Below are positions 61,910 through 64,000 of a DNA stretch of 64,000 nucleotides, piece by piece. Made by a program: the position numbers and the translations under genes. Source of the stretch: Lacticaseibacillus nasuensis JCM 17158 (lineage in GTDB: Bacteria; Bacillota; Bacilli; Lactobacillales; Lactobacillaceae). The notes beneath the pieces were generated by a model. It worked only from the letters and a program-made list of their open reading frames with translations, was not told where the DNA came from and searched no databases. Location: the NCBI RefSeq assembly GCF_001434705.1, contig NZ_AZDJ01000013.1:204592-268591 (forward strand). The letters run 5' to 3'. Every line of letters starts with the position of its first letter. Position 1 is the first letter of the stretch.

Positions 61910-62083
61910 TCACCCCCTTTCTTTGTCCATAATATAGGCAGACAAGCACAGCTCAAAGCCCGAGACTAGATAACCAATAACAACATTAAAGGTGAATGCT
62001 GCCACTACAATCAGTGCTAAGCCAATGACGAACAGCATCACTGTGCCCCAATTGCTAAATAAATTGCTAATAATCTTTGCCAT
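61910..62083 (-). CDS. DUF1056 family small membrane protein
   Basis: A 57-residue protein read directly from the sequence: MAKIISNLFSNWGTVMLF, then VIGLALIVVAAFTFNVVIG and a polar end with DKERG. One or two membrane segments. Its A is shared with the terminase stop (TAATG), and the ribosome site GGAGG lies in the terminase end. DUF1056 proteins lie between terminase and portal in many lactobacillus and staphylococcus phages; the function is unknown. Confidence 0.88.
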   Translation of the reverse strand: MAKIISNLFSNWGTVMLFVIGLALIVVAAFTFNVVIGYLVSGFELCLSAYIMDKERG

Positions 62084-63972
62084 TATTTACCACCTCCAAA
62101 CATTGCCTTGAAAAAGTCACGTTTTCCCTGTGCGTCCAAATCATTCAGCGGGTTATATCCCTCATCGTGGTAGTTTTCAAAATAGAACTTTGCTTGCGCG
62201 TGGGCATTAATAAGCGCATCAGTCGTATCGATGTGATCGTTGGTGCGGTTTTGACGGTCAATCTTGACTGAACCGCCGCGGTCTTCTACCAGTACAGCAT
62301 TGTTCAGCCCATCAATCAGCAACGGATCGTTCAGCATTGAAATATTGCCATTAATAAACAGATTCTGAAAGTCCTTAGTAGGCTCATTCAGCTTGAACGA
62401 GGTAGGAGGCAAAGGAAACCATTGCCACTGCGGTTGATAATTCTCTAGTTTCTTTTCGAGCCATTCACCATGGTTTGGATCAGCAATAATGAACTTTACT
62501 TTGAGCCGATGCTGATTAACATAATCAACCAGCCACTGGTAAACCTGATCGGTGTTGATTACTCCTGATGCAAGATTGGTGATGTCAACGAATCCTTCAT
62601 CTTGCAGTTTAAGGTAATCTAATCCGTCCTGTTTCGACTTGGCTTCAATGGTTTTTGCCTGTGCGAATGGAATGAAGCTGTGTTGCTGAACATGAAACAT
62701 GTGTTTGTCATGATCAGTGTACGGGTAAATGAAGCCAAAAGACGTATTATCATTTGTCTGTGACCCGTCAAAACCGATAAAAACATCACGTCCATTCACA
62801 TCGAAACGGTCAATAATGCTGCGCTGAATGTTGTCCAGTGACAAATAGCTGTTTTGAAATCGCCGGCTCCACAGATTTAGTGACTTATTTACGAATGTTT
62901 CCAGCGTTCCTTCTCGTTCGTTATCGTTGCGATCTTGATTAAGAGCCTTTTGAAGGTTATCACGTTTGTTTTTAGGCAGCTCAAGCAGATTAGGATTTGA
63001 TTTTGCCCATGTTTCTGGTTCAAATACCTCATTCTCCGAGTCCTGAGAATAAATTACTTGGAATACGTTGTCAGCGTCTCGAACGGCGTCATGCTCAATG
63101 GCAGCCCTAGTTACATCTTCATCATTCTTAAACTTAACCTTGATATCAGGGTAAGCTGTTGAAATCTTGACAAACATTCTGTTCTTAATGCCATTTTGCC
63201 CGGATGTAATCTGCTTTAAGGTCTCATTCAAGGACGGCCTTAAGTTGCCAATTTCATCATAAACAGCGATTGCATTGTGGAAACTATCAAAGCCACCACC
63301 TTGTGATGTACCTTTTCGGATCGTATTCTTAGTGTTTTTTGCAATAACTTGCGTGGTTTGAGCTTCCACACCGCGGTCTCTAGCATCATCTGCAAAGTCC
63401 GGTAGGGATAAAATTGTCTTTGCCTGCAAAGACACGTCATTGAACAGCTTGGTTGCATGTTCATTATCGTAACTGGCCACCAGCAAGTCTTGTGATGTCG
63501 CATTCCAGCAGACTACAAAGTAATAAAAGTTGATTAGAATTGATGCTAGCCAAGTTTTTCCTTGCTGCCGAGCAATAGAAATATTAGAGGTTGTGAATCG
63601 AGTGCCGTTGTCTAGGGTGCGCCAGCCAATCAAGCTATCAAGAATAAACGATTGCCATTTGAATGGCTGAATTGTTTTTGACGTGTCTTCTGGATTGGGC
63701 AACAAGCGTGAAAAATATTCAATTGCATTCACCATGTCCGGGCTGTATTGATAGGGAAAATCACCATCGCCAATTCGCAATAAATCATTCAAGTGCCTAA
63801 TACATGCCAGCTGAACATCTCTGCCAGTCATGTATTTATTGCTGAACATAACGTCATAAGCGTATCTTGTTCCTGGATCGTGATAGTTATCCAGCAGCCC
63901 TTGGTAGTCAGATTGGTGCGGCTTTACGTATCCGCGAATATCAGTTACACCAGTAAAATCAAACGTCTGCAC
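62083..63972 (-). CDS. Terminase large subunit
   Basis: A 629-residue packaging motor and nuclease. The ATPase has a Walker A variant ARQQGKT (in SNISIARQQGKTWLASIL) and Walker B AVYDEIG; the nuclease has the acidic residues in VFIGFDGSQTNDN and FIIADPNHGEW and near TDALINAH. Start uncertain: GTG at 63972 or TTG at 63975 both fit the GGAGG upstream; an earlier TTG is too close to it. The small terminase subunit must lie beyond the right edge. Confidence 0.94.
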   Translation of the reverse strand: MQTFDFTGVTDIRGYVKPHQSDYQGLLDNYHDPGTRYAYDVMFSNKYMTGRDVQLACIRHLNDLLRIGDGDFPYQYSPDMVNAIEYFSRLLPNPEDTSKTIQPFKWQSFILDSLIGWRTLDNGTRFTTSNISIARQQGKTWLASILINFYYFVVCWNATSQDLLVASYDNEHATKLFNDVSLQAKTILSLPDFADDARDRGVEAQTTQVIAKNTKNTIRKGTSQGGGFDSFHNAIAVYDEIGNLRPSLNETLKQITSGQNGIKNRMFVKISTAYPDIKVKFKNDEDVTRAAIEHDAVRDADNVFQVIYSQDSENEVFEPETWAKSNPNLLELPKNKRDNLQKALNQDRNDNEREGTLETFVNKSLNLWSRRFQNSYLSLDNIQRSIIDRFDVNGRDVFIGFDGSQTNDNTSFGFIYPYTDHDKHMFHVQQHSFIPFAQAKTIEAKSKQDGLDYLKLQDEGFVDITNLASGVINTDQVYQWLVDYVNQHRLKVKFIIADPNHGEWLEKKLENYQPQWQWFPLPPTSFKLNEPTKDFQNLFINGNISMLNDPLLIDGLNNAVLVEDRGGSVKIDRQNRTNDHIDTTDALINAHAQAKFYFENYHDEGYNPLNDLDAQGKRDFFKAMFGGGK

Positions 63973-64000
63973 CAAAACCAACCTCCTTCAATGGACTGTC

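Larger units (their letters stand above)
46070..64000 (-). mobile_element. Prophage, late-gene half, inserted at tRNA-Ser
   Basis: From the tRNA 3' end to the right edge the minus strand carries a siphophage late operon: packaging, head, head-tail, tail, host recognition and lysis, in canonical order. Base composition falls compared with the GC-rich chromosome on the left. Head genes are of the HK97 type. Integrase, repressor, replication genes, the small terminase and the second att site must lie beyond 64000, so completeness and activity cannot be judged. The structural genes seen are all intact. Confidence 0.95.

Noticed and set aside
1-64000. CRISPR array or insertion sequence
   Set aside because: No regularly spaced repeats with spacers and no transposase were seen; the only mobile element is the prophage.

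Overview
The window is chromosomal DNA of a GC-rich member of the Lactobacillaceae, most likely a Lacticaseibacillus-like species. Evidence: a 316-residue thymidylate synthase of the L. casei type, the gene order scpA-scpB-rluB-ribU-fer-recQ-cmk-rpsA-der-hup, a KxYKxGKxW signal peptide with an LPQTG anchor, and bifunctional Rel next to dtd. It ends in a prophage inserted at a tRNA-Ser gene. Nothing here was searched against a database; all names come from reading the sequence.

Layout. 1-5700: a partial unknown gene, a small unknown gene and a 1643-residue wall-anchored adhesin with two mucin-binding-type repeats. 5900-10500: S41 protease, YozE, MsrA, YpmS, SGNH esterase and a DegV (fatty-acid-binding) protein. 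10600-18600: hemolysin III-like membrane protein, dihydrofolate reductase, thymidylate synthase, ABC-F protein, CCA-adding enzyme, YitT protein, TPR protein and HU. 18800-31300: Der, ribosomal protein S1, CMP kinase, LysM protein, RecQ with YpbB, ferredoxin, riboflavin transporter RibU under an FMN riboswitch, RluB, ScpB, ScpA, RibT, XerD, CvfB and a DUF441 membrane protein. 31270-31775 is a 506-bp gap without a convincing gene; it holds a terminator and repeats. 31776-45900: endonuclease IV, a second YitT protein, MsrB, AspRS and HisRS behind a T-box leader, a wall amidase, a HAD phosphatase, Dtd, Rel, RsmE, PrmA and several small or membrane proteins.

46005-64000: tRNA-Ser(CGA), then the late half of a siphophage prophage read on the minus strand. 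In transcription order: large terminase, DUF1056, portal, ClpP-like protease, HK97-type capsid, four head-tail proteins, major tail protein, frameshifted tail chaperones, tape measure, a long Dit, Tal, three small proteins, holin and endolysin. The integrase, lysogeny and replication genes and the other att site lie beyond the right edge. A short plus-strand gene with its own promoter sits between the endolysin and the tRNA, the usual place for a lysogenic-conversion gene.

Regulatory DNA is unusually readable. Near-consensus promoters precede degV, hemolysin III, the TPR gene, hup, ribU, hisS, msrB, the tRNA and the prophage-edge gene. There is a complete FMN riboswitch, a His T-box, several perfect inverted repeats at promoters, and a palindromic Shine-Dalgarno sequence shared by two divergent genes.
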